Assembly (NCBI GenBank): GCA_900465665.1
Contig: UBJO01000037.1
Location: 1-64,000, forward strand
Reading direction: 5' to 3'
Source of the DNA: Hyphomicrobiales bacterium
Lineage (GTDB): Bacteria > Pseudomonadota > Alphaproteobacteria > Rhizobiales > Rhizobiaceae
Length of the DNA stretch: 64,000 nt
Part shown: in pieces, positions 57,787 to 64,000 of the stretch
Position numbering within the stretch: the first letter of the stretch is position 1
Layout of the letters: each line of letters opens with the position of its first letter
Program-made: the position numbers and the translations under genes
Notes under the pieces: generated by a model
Told to the model about the DNA's origin: nothing
Databases searched by the model: none
What the model saw: only the letters and a program-made list of their open reading frames with translations

Positions 57787-57815
57787 TGTTGCGATCAACA
57801 ACAGAGATCGCAACA
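57787..57815 (+). promoter_or_regulatory. Inverted repeat upstream of the DUF4160-DUF2442 pair
   Basis: TGTTGCGATC (57787-57796) is perfectly complementary to GATCGCAACA (57806-57815) with a 9-bp spacer, ending 8 bp before the DUF4160 ATG. This position and symmetry suit an autoregulatory operator. The overlapping ACTATTGTT may include a -10 element. Confidence 0.6.
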
Positions 57816-57823
57816 GGACAGCG

Positions 57824-58054
57824 ATGCCGACCCTCGTGACGATCGGCAACATCAAGGTGCGGATGTTCGCGGATGATCACAATCCGCCGCATTTCCACGT
57901 GTTGACGCCGGATCACGAGGCGCTGGTCGGGATCTCCGATTTCGCTGTGCTGCGCGGCTCTATCGATCGTCGCAGCTATGAACTCGCCGTGGCATGGGCG
58001 TCGGAAAACAGGGAGCGTCTGGAACATGAGTGGCAACGTCTCAACGCGCGATGA
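57824..58054 (+). CDS. DUF4160 domain protein (pair 1)
   Basis: 76 residues of the DUF4160 family (MPTLVTIGNIKVRMFADDHNPPHFHVLTPDHEALVGI core with the hallmark DHNPPHFHV). Function is unestablished; genes of this family usually sit directly before a DUF2442 gene, as here, and the pair is often proposed to be toxin-antitoxin-like. The next gene overlaps it by 29 bp in another frame. AGGACA is the ribosome-binding site. An inverted repeat lies just upstream. Confidence 0.85.
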   Translation: MPTLVTIGNIKVRMFADDHNPPHFHVLTPDHEALVGISDFAVLRGSIDRRSYELAVAWASENRERLEHEWQRLNAR

Positions 58055-58505
58055 CATCATTGTTGTCGGTGAACCGCTCCCGAGGATCGCGGCGGTCGAG
58101 CCGCTCGATGCGCGCAACATCAGGATAGACTGGACATCGGGAGAAACGGTCGTTCTCGATCTCGCTCCCGCCTTGCAGAGCCGACGCATCTATATTCCGC
58201 TGCGTGCCGACGATGCGCTTTTCAGCCGCGTGGCCGTCAATGAGCATGGCGATGGCATCGAATGGCCGGGCGAAGACTTGGAGTTTTCCGCTGTCTGGCT
58301 CGCCAGCCTTCCGCCGATCGAGTTCTCGAATGCGGACTTCAGGGCGGCGATGGATGAGCTCGGCAACAGCCTGGATGGCATGGCGGCGGCGTTGCAGATT
58401 TCGAGACGGCTGGTCGCGGACTACCGCAAGGATAAGCCGATCCCGCGCCACATCGCCTTCGCGACGCGCTACATGCTCGAGCACCGGCTCAAGCACGCGG
58501 TCTAA
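58026..58505 (+). CDS. DUF2442 protein with C-terminal helix-turn-helix-like tail (pair 1)
   Basis: 159 residues. The DUF2442 core spans about 30-105 (NIRIDWTSGETVVLDLAPAL, DLEFSAVWLASL). The last 45 residues (MAAALQISRRLVADYRKDKPIPRHIAFATRY) look like a Cro-type helix-turn-helix, suggesting that it is the DNA-binding, regulatory partner of the preceding DUF4160 protein. The start at 58026 overlaps that gene by 29 bp. Its stop overlaps the convergent membrane-protein gene by 4 bp. Confidence 0.82.
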   Translation: MSGNVSTRDDIIVVGEPLPRIAAVEPLDARNIRIDWTSGETVVLDLAPALQSRRIYIPLRADDALFSRVAVNEHGDGIEWPGEDLEFSAVWLASLPPIEFSNADFRAAMDELGNSLDGMAAALQISRRLVADYRKDKPIPRHIAFATRYMLEHRLKHAV

Positions 58506-59098
58506 ACCGGATAGATGCCCAAAAACCGCTGCATGAACTCCGACAGCATCAGCGCCGGCACGAAGAGCACCAGCGTCATCGCGCCGATCAGGAGCCCGTT
58601 GCCGTTGAAGATCATTCGCAAGATCCGCGCAATGGCGAAGACCTGGGCCAGCATGAAGGCAAGTAGCAGCAGCGAGACGATGCCGATCGTGCCAGGCAGG
58701 AAGAACACCAGCGCCAGCAGCAGGCCGTTGATATAGGAGAGCGGCACGCCCAGCCAGTTGACGCTGACGACGACGGCCGAGAAGCGCTCGCCCTTCTTCA
58801 TGGCAAGCAGCAGCAGCCCCGCCAGCACCAGCGGCACGAACCAGTTAGCCGCCTCCACCAGGCCTAAGCGAACATAAAAGACCAGGCCGACATCGGTGTG
58901 CGGCGGCATCGTGCGCAGGAAGGATTCGCGCCACCAGAGCCAGGAAATCCCCATGGGCGGCAGGCACCAGACGAAGGCCCAGAAGGAGCGGTTGACGCCG
59001 CGATCCGACATGTCGAGAAACCGGAAGCCGGCCGGATCCATTCGGATCAGCAACCAGAGGCCGGCCAGGTAATACTGGACCTCCCTAAACCCCGGCAT
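58502..59098 (-). CDS. Multi-pass membrane protein (Yip1/DUF-like), unknown function
   Basis: 198 residues with about five hydrophobic segments (near 37-52, 80-105, 110-135, 140-165, 172-190), resembling bacterial Yip1-domain proteins. Its start at 59098 (MPGFREVQYYLAGLWLLIRMDPAG) overlaps the dapE stop by 14 bp, so it is coupled to dapE. Rhizobial dapE genes are usually followed by this kind of gene. No function can be inferred. Confidence 0.75.
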   Translation of the reverse strand: MPGFREVQYYLAGLWLLIRMDPAGFRFLDMSDRGVNRSFWAFVWCLPPMGISWLWWRESFLRTMPPHTDVGLVFYVRLGLVEAANWFVPLVLAGLLLLAMKKGERFSAVVVSVNWLGVPLSYINGLLLALVFFLPGTIGIVSLLLLAFMLAQVFAIARILRMIFNGNGLLIGAMTLVLFVPALMLSEFMQRFLGIYPV

Positions 59099-60278
59099 TC
59101 TCGAACCAGCGCGCGATAAAGGTTTCATAGACGACCGTCAGCCGCTCGAGGTCTTCGACCGCGACGCGTTCGTCGACCATGTGCATGGTCTGCCCGACTA
59201 GACCGAACTCGACGACGGGGCAGTAATCCTTGATGAAGCGCGCGTCCGAGGTGCCACCCGTGGTCGACAGCTTGGGTGACTGGCCGGTCACGCTTTCGAT
59301 GGCCGAGGACAGCGAGGCGATCAGCGCGTTGTTGCGGGTGAGGAAGACGTGGCTCGGGCGCTCCGCCCAGACGATATCGTACTTGAACGGCGCGCGGCCG
59401 GGCCTGAGCACGCCTTCGCTGGCGGCGGCGTCGAGGCGGCGGATGATCTCCTGCTGCAGCGTCTCCGCCGTCCAGGTGTCGTTGAAGCGAATGTTGAAGC
59501 TCGCCGTCGCCTTCGCCGGCACGACATTGGTCGCCGGGTTGCCGACATCGACGGTCGTCACTTCGAGATTGGAGGGCTGGAAGTTCTCGGTGCCGGCATC
59601 GAAGGGCGGATGCATGAGCGCCTGCGTCAGCTGCAGGATGCCGCGCACGGCGTTATCGGCCAGATGCGGATAGGCGGCATGGCCCTGCACGCCATGAGCG
59701 GAGATCTTGCCCGACAGCGAGCCGCGGCGGCCGATCTTGATCATCTCGCCCAGCGTGTTCGGGTTCGTCGGTTCGCCGACAAGGCAGGCGTCCCAGCGTT
59801 CGCCGCGCTCGGCGGCCCACTGCAGCAGCTTGATCGTGCCGTTGACGGCAGGGCCTTCCTCGTCGCCGGTGATCAGGAACGAGACGGAGCCCTTAGGCGC
59901 TCCATGCTTTTCGATATGGCGGGCGATGGCGGCCACGAAGCAGGCGACGCCGCCCTTCATGTCGACAGCACCACGACCGAACAGCTCGCCGCCCGCGATC
60001 TCTGCGGCAAAGGGCGGATGCGTCCACGCGCCTTCGTCGCCGACAGGCACGACATCGGTATGGCCTGCAAACATCAGGTGCGGGCCGTCGTTGCCGAGCC
60101 GGGCGTAGAGGTTCTCGATATCGGGCGTGCCGGGCTCGATCGCCTTCACCTTGTCCACCTTGAAGCCGAGCGGCGACAGCATCGCCTCCAGCGCCGAAAG
60201 CGCGCCACCCTCGGCGGGCGTAACGGATGGGCAGCGGATCAGGGTCTGGAGATTGGCAACGGGATCGGTAGCGGTCAT
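59085..60278 (-). CDS. dapE: Succinyl-diaminopimelate desuccinylase
   Basis: Di-zinc M20 peptidase-family enzyme of lysine and diaminopimelate synthesis. 397 residues: MFAGHTDVVPVGDEGAW (first zinc His and catalytic Asp), GRGAVDMKGGVAC, and TGDEEGPAVNG (catalytic Glu pair), then a dimerisation domain and the distal zinc His in VGQTMHMVDERV. The ATG at 60278 begins MTATDPVANLQTLIRCPSVTP. dapD is 157 bp upstream on the same strand, so adjacent pathway steps are together. Confidence 0.96.
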   Translation of the reverse strand: MTATDPVANLQTLIRCPSVTPAEGGALSALEAMLSPLGFKVDKVKAIEPGTPDIENLYARLGNDGPHLMFAGHTDVVPVGDEGAWTHPPFAAEIAGGELFGRGAVDMKGGVACFVAAIARHIEKHGAPKGSVSFLITGDEEGPAVNGTIKLLQWAAERGERWDACLVGEPTNPNTLGEMIKIGRRGSLSGKISAHGVQGHAAYPHLADNAVRGILQLTQALMHPPFDAGTENFQPSNLEVTTVDVGNPATNVVPAKATASFNIRFNDTWTAETLQQEIIRRLDAAASEGVLRPGRAPFKYDIVWAERPSHVFLTRNNALIASLSSAIESVTGQSPKLSTTGGTSDARFIKDYCPVVEFGLVGQTMHMVDERVAVEDLERLTVVYETFIARWFENAGV

Positions 60279-60389
60279 GACAGTGGAACTATCCGGCGGT
60301 AATGGCAAAGAAAAGGCAAGGGAGAGTTGCATCAGACGAAATGCGCCGTTCGCTTACGGCAGCCTGATATCGGGCAAGCCAGGGTGCGA

Positions 60390-60419
60390 TGCCGCGCATA
60401 AGTTTTGTCACGCGCGGCA
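60390..60419 (-). repeat. Inverted repeat between dapD and dapE
   Basis: TGCCGCGC (60390-60397) and GCGCGGCA (60412-60419), perfect 8-bp arms, about 16 nt past the dapD stop on the minus strand. No T-run follows. It could attenuate dapD-to-dapE readthrough. Confidence 0.35.
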
Positions 60420-60435
60420 CCGGATAGAAGCTGAA

Positions 60436-61296
60436 TTAGTCGCGCAGCAGTTCGTTGATGCCGGTCTTCGAGCGGGTCTTTTCATCGACGGTCTTGACGA
60501 TCACGGCGCAGTAGAGGTGCGGTGCGGCAAGGCCGTTCGGCATGGTGGCGTTGCCCGATGGCATGGAGCCGGCGACGACGACGGAGTAGGGCGGTACTTC
60601 GCCGTAGAAGACTTCGCCGGTGGCGCGGTTGACGATCTTGGTCGACTTGCCGATGTAGACGCCCATGCCGAGAACCGAGCCCTCGCGGATGATGCAGCCT
60701 TCGACGACTTCCGAGCGGGCGCCGATGAAGCAATTGTCTTCGATGATGGTCGGGCCGGCCTGCATCGGTTCCAGCACGCCACCGATGCCGACGCCGCCCG
60801 AGAGATGCACGTGCTTGCCGATCTGCGCGCAGGAGCCGACGGTGGCCCAGGTATCGACCATCGTGCCCTCGTCGACGAAGGCGCCGAGGTTGACGAAGGA
60901 CGGCATCAGCACGACGTTCTTGCCGATATGGGCCGAGCGGCGCACGACACAGTTCGGCACGGCGCGGAAGCCGGCGGAGCGATACTCGTTCTCACCCCAG
61001 TTCTCGAACTTCGAGGGCACCTTGTCCCACCAGGTCGAGTTGCCCGAACCGCCCTTGACGACTTCCATGTCGTTCAGGCGGAAGGAGAGGAGAACGGCCT
61101 TCTTCAGCCACTGGTTCACCTTCCACGCGCCATCGGCGCCGCGCTCGGCAACGCGCACCTTGCCGCCGTCGAGAAGCTCGAGCGCGGTTTCGACCGCGTC
61201 GCGTACTTCGCCTTTGGTCGAGGTGTTGACGCTGTCGCGGTTGTCGAAGGCGGCTTCGAGTGTCTTTTCGAGGGCGGAGAGGTCGGTGGCGCTCAT
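60436..61296 (-). CDS. dapD: 2,3,4,5-tetrahydropyridine-2,6-dicarboxylate N-succinyltransferase
   Basis: Succinylates tetrahydrodipicolinate in the DAP/lysine pathway. 286 residues: helical N-terminus, then a left-handed beta-helix of hexapeptide repeats ([39 protein letters not shown]). All is intact. It precedes dapE in the reading direction, as in other rhizobia. Confidence 0.97.
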   Translation of the reverse strand: MSATDLSALEKTLEAAFDNRDSVNTSTKGEVRDAVETALELLDGGKVRVAERGADGAWKVNQWLKKAVLLSFRLNDMEVVKGGSGNSTWWDKVPSKFENWGENEYRSAGFRAVPNCVVRRSAHIGKNVVLMPSFVNLGAFVDEGTMVDTWATVGSCAQIGKHVHLSGGVGIGGVLEPMQAGPTIIEDNCFIGARSEVVEGCIIREGSVLGMGVYIGKSTKIVNRATGEVFYGEVPPYSVVVAGSMPSGNATMPNGLAAPHLYCAVIVKTVDEKTRSKTGINELLRD

Positions 61297-61485
61297 GAGA
61301 ATTCCTTAAACTTCGATCTTTATCGTTGGAGGCCAAGGCCTCCGGGAATTGTGATTGGCGGGATGCGATCTGCTCTATCGCATGCAAGGCTAAAATGGAA
61401 TGATTTTTCGGGACCGGTTAGCTCCCGATCACTGCTACAAAACGACATACCGGCTGCACTGCCGGCAGGACTGAAAGGCATTGGA

Positions 61486-62352
61486 ATGGCAAAGGCGAAA
61501 AACGGCAGACTGCGGCGCAAGGACGGCGTCTGGGATCCGTTGAAATCAAGCGAGACCGACAAGCAGCGCGCCGAAGCCGTGCCGAAAACGCCGCAGACCC
61601 TGTCGCCGGCCTATCGCCTTGCCTATGCCGACGAGGACTTCCTGTGCCGCGAGGAATTGCGGCCGATCCGCCTGCAGCTGGAGCTGATGAAGCCTGAAAT
61701 GCTGCTCACCGAGCGCGGCATCAAGTCGACAGTCGTGATGTTCGGCGGCGCCCGCATTCCGGCGCCCGGCCAGAGCGCCTGGGCGGCCCGCAACGATACG
61801 CAGCGCGCCAATCTCGAAGCGGCATCCGTTTACTACGACGAGGCGCGCAAGTTCGCCCGCCTGTGCTCGAAATACGCGGCCGGCTTCGATTTCCACGAAT
61901 ATGTCGTGGTCACCGGCGGCGGCCCGGGCGTGATGGAAGCGGGAAACCGCGGTGCGGCGGACGAAGGCGCCCCCTCGATCGGCCTCAACATCGTGCTGCC
62001 GCACGAGCAGGCGCCGAATGTCTATGTCACGCCGGAGCTCAGCTTCAATTTCCACTACTTCGCCATCCGCAAGATGCATTTCATGGTCCGCGCCAAGGCA
62101 ATCGCCGTCTTCCCCGGCGGCTTCGGCACGATGGACGAGTTCTTCGAATGCCTGACGCTGATCCAGACCGGCCGCATGGAAAAGATGCCGCTCATCCTCT
62201 TCGGCGCAAAATTCTGGAAGAGCATCATCAATTTCGAGGCTTTGGCCGAGTTCGGGACGATCGCGCCCGATGACGTCGACCTGATCAGCTTCGTCGACAC
62301 CGCCGACGCCGCCTGGAAGATCATCCAGGAATTCTACGAACACCCGGAATAG
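61486..62352 (+). CDS. LOG-family protein (TIGR00730-like)
   Basis: 288 residues of the LOG / 'lysine decarboxylase-like' family, whose characterised members are cytokinin-activating nucleoside-5'-monophosphate phosphoribohydrolases. Motifs: GGGPGVMEAGNRGA and PGGFGTMDEFFECLTLIQTGR. The N-terminal 80 residues are an extension seen in the long rhizobial type, for which nucleotide hydrolysis is only inferred. The true start is the ATG at 61486; the frame upstream is antisense to dapD. It is convergent with the DUF2442 gene at 7 bp. Confidence 0.87.
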   Translation: MAKAKNGRLRRKDGVWDPLKSSETDKQRAEAVPKTPQTLSPAYRLAYADEDFLCREELRPIRLQLELMKPEMLLTERGIKSTVVMFGGARIPAPGQSAWAARNDTQRANLEAASVYYDEARKFARLCSKYAAGFDFHEYVVVTGGGPGVMEAGNRGAADEGAPSIGLNIVLPHEQAPNVYVTPELSFNFHYFAIRKMHFMVRAKAIAVFPGGFGTMDEFFECLTLIQTGRMEKMPLILFGAKFWKSIINFEALAEFGTIAPDDVDLISFVDTADAAWKIIQEFYEHPE

Positions 62353-62359
62353 GGTGCTC

Positions 62360-62773
62360 TCAGGGGGCGTCGCCGGCCTTCTTCGGCCGGCCGCCCTTGG
62401 CGCCGTTCGCCCGGCTTGCGGCCGCCTTCGCGGGCGAGCGGGATTGCCCGCCACGGCGTTGCGCTTCCATGAAACTCCTGGTTCCGAACACGCCGTTCAT
62501 CAGACCTGAAATCGCGTAGTCGGCATCGAGGCTTTCCCAGTGAAGGCCGGTCTCTCCAAGCAGCTCGACTTCCGCAAGCTCCGCCACTGTCGCCTCTTCC
62601 AATCCCTGCAACGCGCGCGCGGGGAAGATGAACGATGCACCATTGGTGAAATCCAGGATGACGCGCTCCGAAGCGACATCGAAGCGAACCGATGCGGGTA
62701 TCGGCCGCTCGGCGCGCTCCGCTTCCCAGCGCTGTTTTGCCTGCGCGAGTTCGGCGTCGGTGACCTCAACCAT
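62360..62773 (-). CDS. DUF2442 protein with basic AT-hook-like tail (pair 2)
   Basis: 137 residues. The DUF2442 core (SVRFDVASERVILDFTNGAS through LHWESLDADYAISGLMNG) is followed by a lysine- and arginine-rich tail ending in ANGAKGGRPKKAG, where GGRPKK resembles an AT-hook core. It follows the DUF4160 gene with 8 bp overlap and has GGAGGCAC as ribosome-binding site. Compared with pair 1 it has a different putative DNA-binding end. Function is unproven. Confidence 0.82.
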   Translation of the reverse strand: MVEVTDAELAQAKQRWEAERAERPIPASVRFDVASERVILDFTNGASFIFPARALQGLEEATVAELAEVELLGETGLHWESLDADYAISGLMNGVFGTRSFMEAQRRGGQSRSPAKAAASRANGAKGGRPKKAGDAP

Positions 62774-62993
62774 GATAGTGCCTCCAGGTATCGAGCAGCA
62801 GTTGACGGTTCTCTTCCACGACCGCAATCGCCCGGCGCACGTCGCGGTCGGACATCCCGCCCTGCGTTATGACTTTGAGATCGATGATGTCGATGCGCGC
62901 TTCCCCGTCTCCGATGACGTGAACATGCGCAGGCTCATGATCCGCCGTGTAGATCACGAAGCGCATTCCATGCTGACGTAGGACCGTGACCAT
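62766..62993 (-). CDS. DUF4160 domain protein (pair 2)
   Basis: 75 residues with the DUF4160 hallmark ADHEPAHVHVIGDGEARIDI, comparable to DHNPPHFHV of pair 1. Probable start is ATG at 62993 (MVTVLRQHGMRFVIYTADHE); a TTG at 63014 is also possible, and neither has a strong ribosome-binding site. It lies upstream of the DUF2442 gene in the same order as pair 1 and just past the EF-hand gene's terminator, so it has a separate promoter. Confidence 0.82.
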   Translation of the reverse strand: MVTVLRQHGMRFVIYTADHEPAHVHVIGDGEARIDIIDLKVITQGGMSDRDVRRAIAVVEENRQLLLDTWRHYHG

Positions 62994-63035
62994 CCCAAAA
63001 GAATAACCCAACAACTTGGGTATTTCAATCGGACG

Positions 63036-63066
63036 AAAAAGCCCGCCGCGATGGTCGCGGCGGGCT
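63036..63066 (-). terminator. Intrinsic terminator of the EF-hand gene
   Basis: AGCCCGCCGCGA and TCGCGGCGGGCT, perfect 12-bp stem around a 3-base loop; on the minus strand it is followed by TTTTTCG. It is about 37 nt past the stop codon of the EF-hand gene. Confidence 0.9.
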
Positions 63067-63102
63067 CGGTTGTCGGTCGGTTCCCGTCTTACAGGCCCGT
63101 TA

Positions 63103-63744
63103 TTACAGGAATGGACGCTGAGGCATGTCGGCGATCGAGATGACGCCGTCCTTGTTGGTGTCCATCCGCGTGAAGAACTTGTCGAAGGCGGCTTCGGCTT
63201 CCTGCTTGGAAATCTGGCCGTTCTCGTCGGTGTCGATCCGCTGCATGATCATCAGTTCGCGGATCATGCCGGGGCCGCGCATGCCGTGGCGCCCTGGGCC
63301 ACGACCGGCTTCGTCCTGCGGCGGTGCGGGCTGGCCAGCGTCGGCATCAGCCGGCGGCGGGGATGGCGGGGCTTCGTCATCGGCCGCCATGTCGTCGGCG
63401 GGTGCCTTCATCTTGGCCATCTGCGCTTCGTGATACTTGCGGATTTCGCCCGGTGTCAGCGAGCCGTCATTGTTGGTGTCGATTGCCGCGAAGATCGTTT
63501 CCATGCCCTTCTGGGCTTCGTCCTTGGAAATCTGGCCGTCCTTGTTCGTGTCGAACTGCTGCAGCATGCGCACGAACACGACTTCCCTCATCACCGGCCC
63601 GCGCATTCCGCCGCCCATCATCATGTGATGCGGCTTGGGGCCATGGTGCTTCTTGTCGTGAGGCGCAGCAACACTGGTGCCGGCTGCGGCACCGACAATC
63701 AAGACGGAGGAGAGTGCGGCCAGTATCAGCTTGTTCCGAGACAT
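63103..63744 (-). CDS. Exported EF-hand calcium-binding protein
   Basis: 213 residues with a signal peptide (LILAALSSVLIVGAAAGTSVAA, cleavage near residue 26), a His-rich segment (HDKKHHGPKPHHMMMGGG) and four EF-hand loops: DTNKDGQISKDE, DTNNDGSLTPGE, DTDENGQISKQE and DTNKDGVISIAD. Loops 1-3 carry the 12-residue pattern with a final acidic residue; loop 4 ends in Asp, weaker. A Pro/Asp-rich linker separates the pairs. The His stretch could also bind transition metals. Periplasmic or secreted, of unknown role; resembles rhizobial calsymin-like EF-hand proteins only in motif. Confidence 0.85.
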   Translation of the reverse strand: MSRNKLILAALSSVLIVGAAAGTSVAAPHDKKHHGPKPHHMMMGGGMRGPVMREVVFVRMLQQFDTNKDGQISKDEAQKGMETIFAAIDTNNDGSLTPGEIRKYHEAQMAKMKAPADDMAADDEAPPSPPPADADAGQPAPPQDEAGRGPGRHGMRGPGMIRELMIMQRIDTDENGQISKQEAEAAFDKFFTRMDTNKDGVISIADMPQRPFL

Positions 63745-63854
63745 TTGGGTTCCTTTCAGTGTGCAATCTCATTGGGGATCACAGACGAAAAGGTAGGGCG
63801 GGCAAGCCCGATTACCCAGTTAAACATCGGTAAGCTGGATGAAACTTTCGTAAT

Positions 63855-64000
63855 TTAGTCGGTAATATTGGGCGTAATCTTACCAAGGAAATCAGTGAGA
63901 TCGTCGGTCACGAAGTCGATGTGATCGTCCTCGCCGCTGGTCTTTTCCCACCACTCGACAACCGTGTCCTCGAGATTGTTGGGCACCAGCAGAACGGTCT
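63855..64000 (-). CDS. C-terminal fragment of an unidentified protein (cut by window edge)
   Basis: On the minus strand the last 47 codons read TVLLVPNNLEDTVVEWWEKT and onward through DHIDFVTDDLTDFLGKITPNITD to a TAA at 63857-63855. The open frame runs to the window edge, is acidic and has codon use like its neighbours, so it is probably a true 3' end. I do not recognise the family. The remainder lies outside the window. Confidence 0.55.
   Translation of the reverse strand, partial: TVLLVPNNLEDTVVEWWEKTSGEDDHIDFVTDDLTDFLGKITPNITD

Noticed and set aside
60127..61485. Upstream extension of the LOG-family frame (741 codons in total)
   Set aside because: Antisense to dapD and dapE; the conserved part begins at 61486.

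Overview
The window reads as a core chromosomal segment of a Rhizobiaceae bacterium (Rhizobium, Agrobacterium, Neorhizobium or a close relative; I cannot fix the genus). The sequence is GC-rich and densely coding. It carries alphaproteobacterial or rhizobial signature genes: a PraR/PhrR-type regulator beside lnt, a Mur-type Fur protein, OlsB for ornithine lipids, a Tme-type malic enzyme with a phosphotransacetylase domain, an IcpA-type globin chemoreceptor, DUF1150 after a small heat-shock gene, and rhizobial intergenic palindromic repeats. There are no rRNA genes, no recognisable tRNAs, no CRISPR arrays, no transposases and no prophage.

Layout. 1-6.2 kb: rph facing hrcA, then grpE, a nucleoside hydrolase, an Hsp20-DUF1150 unit and a carbon-nitrogen hydrolase; this is a heat-shock and housekeeping block. 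6.1-20.4 kb: a long run on the minus strand, read from trpS through a cupin protein, a Usp protein, nfuA, tsaB, rimI, mur, an olsA/plsC-type acyltransferase, a small orphan ORF, miaB, phoH, ybeY, a corC-like gene, lnt, praR, metK and trmB (translation, tRNA and rRNA maturation, envelope lipids, metal control). 20.4-21.3 kb is the only long gene-free stretch and holds repeats. 21.3-35.4 kb: an M15 peptidase, murJ, glnD, a small conserved ORF and mutS, then tme diverging from mutS, olsB and a hybrid histidine kinase. 35.4-44.5 kb: lspA with two RNA methyltransferases, coxG, GNAT proteins, a catalytically degenerate DegP-like protein, lapA-like, ihfB, sppA and then lptC-lptA-lptB. 44.7-47.7 kb: rpoN-hpf-ptsN, the classic cluster following lptB, closed by a strong terminator. 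47.7-54.2 kb: a dCache chemoreceptor, ribokinase, rmuC and icpA. 54.3-64 kb: def, fmt, truA and arsC, then dapE, dapD and a LOG-family gene, with small two-gene modules inserted among them, then an EF-hand protein and a gene cut by the window edge.

Functional threads. Nitrogen control is represented three times (glnD, rpoN, ptsN). Envelope biogenesis is heavily represented (lnt, lspA, murJ, lptCAB, sppA, olsB and probably olsA). Heat-shock control appears as hrcA, grpE and an sHSP with an RpoH-like promoter and a possible RNA thermometer.

The accessory content is small. It consists of a FitAB/VapBC-type toxin-antitoxin pair wedged between def and fmt, and two independent DUF4160-DUF2442 gene pairs in the last 7 kb whose DUF2442 proteins carry different putative DNA-binding tails. 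The latter are the best candidates for a poorly described system. Other points worth attention are a protease-fold protein lacking all three catalytic residues and a perfect 16-bp inverted repeat whose right arm covers the coxG ribosome-binding site.
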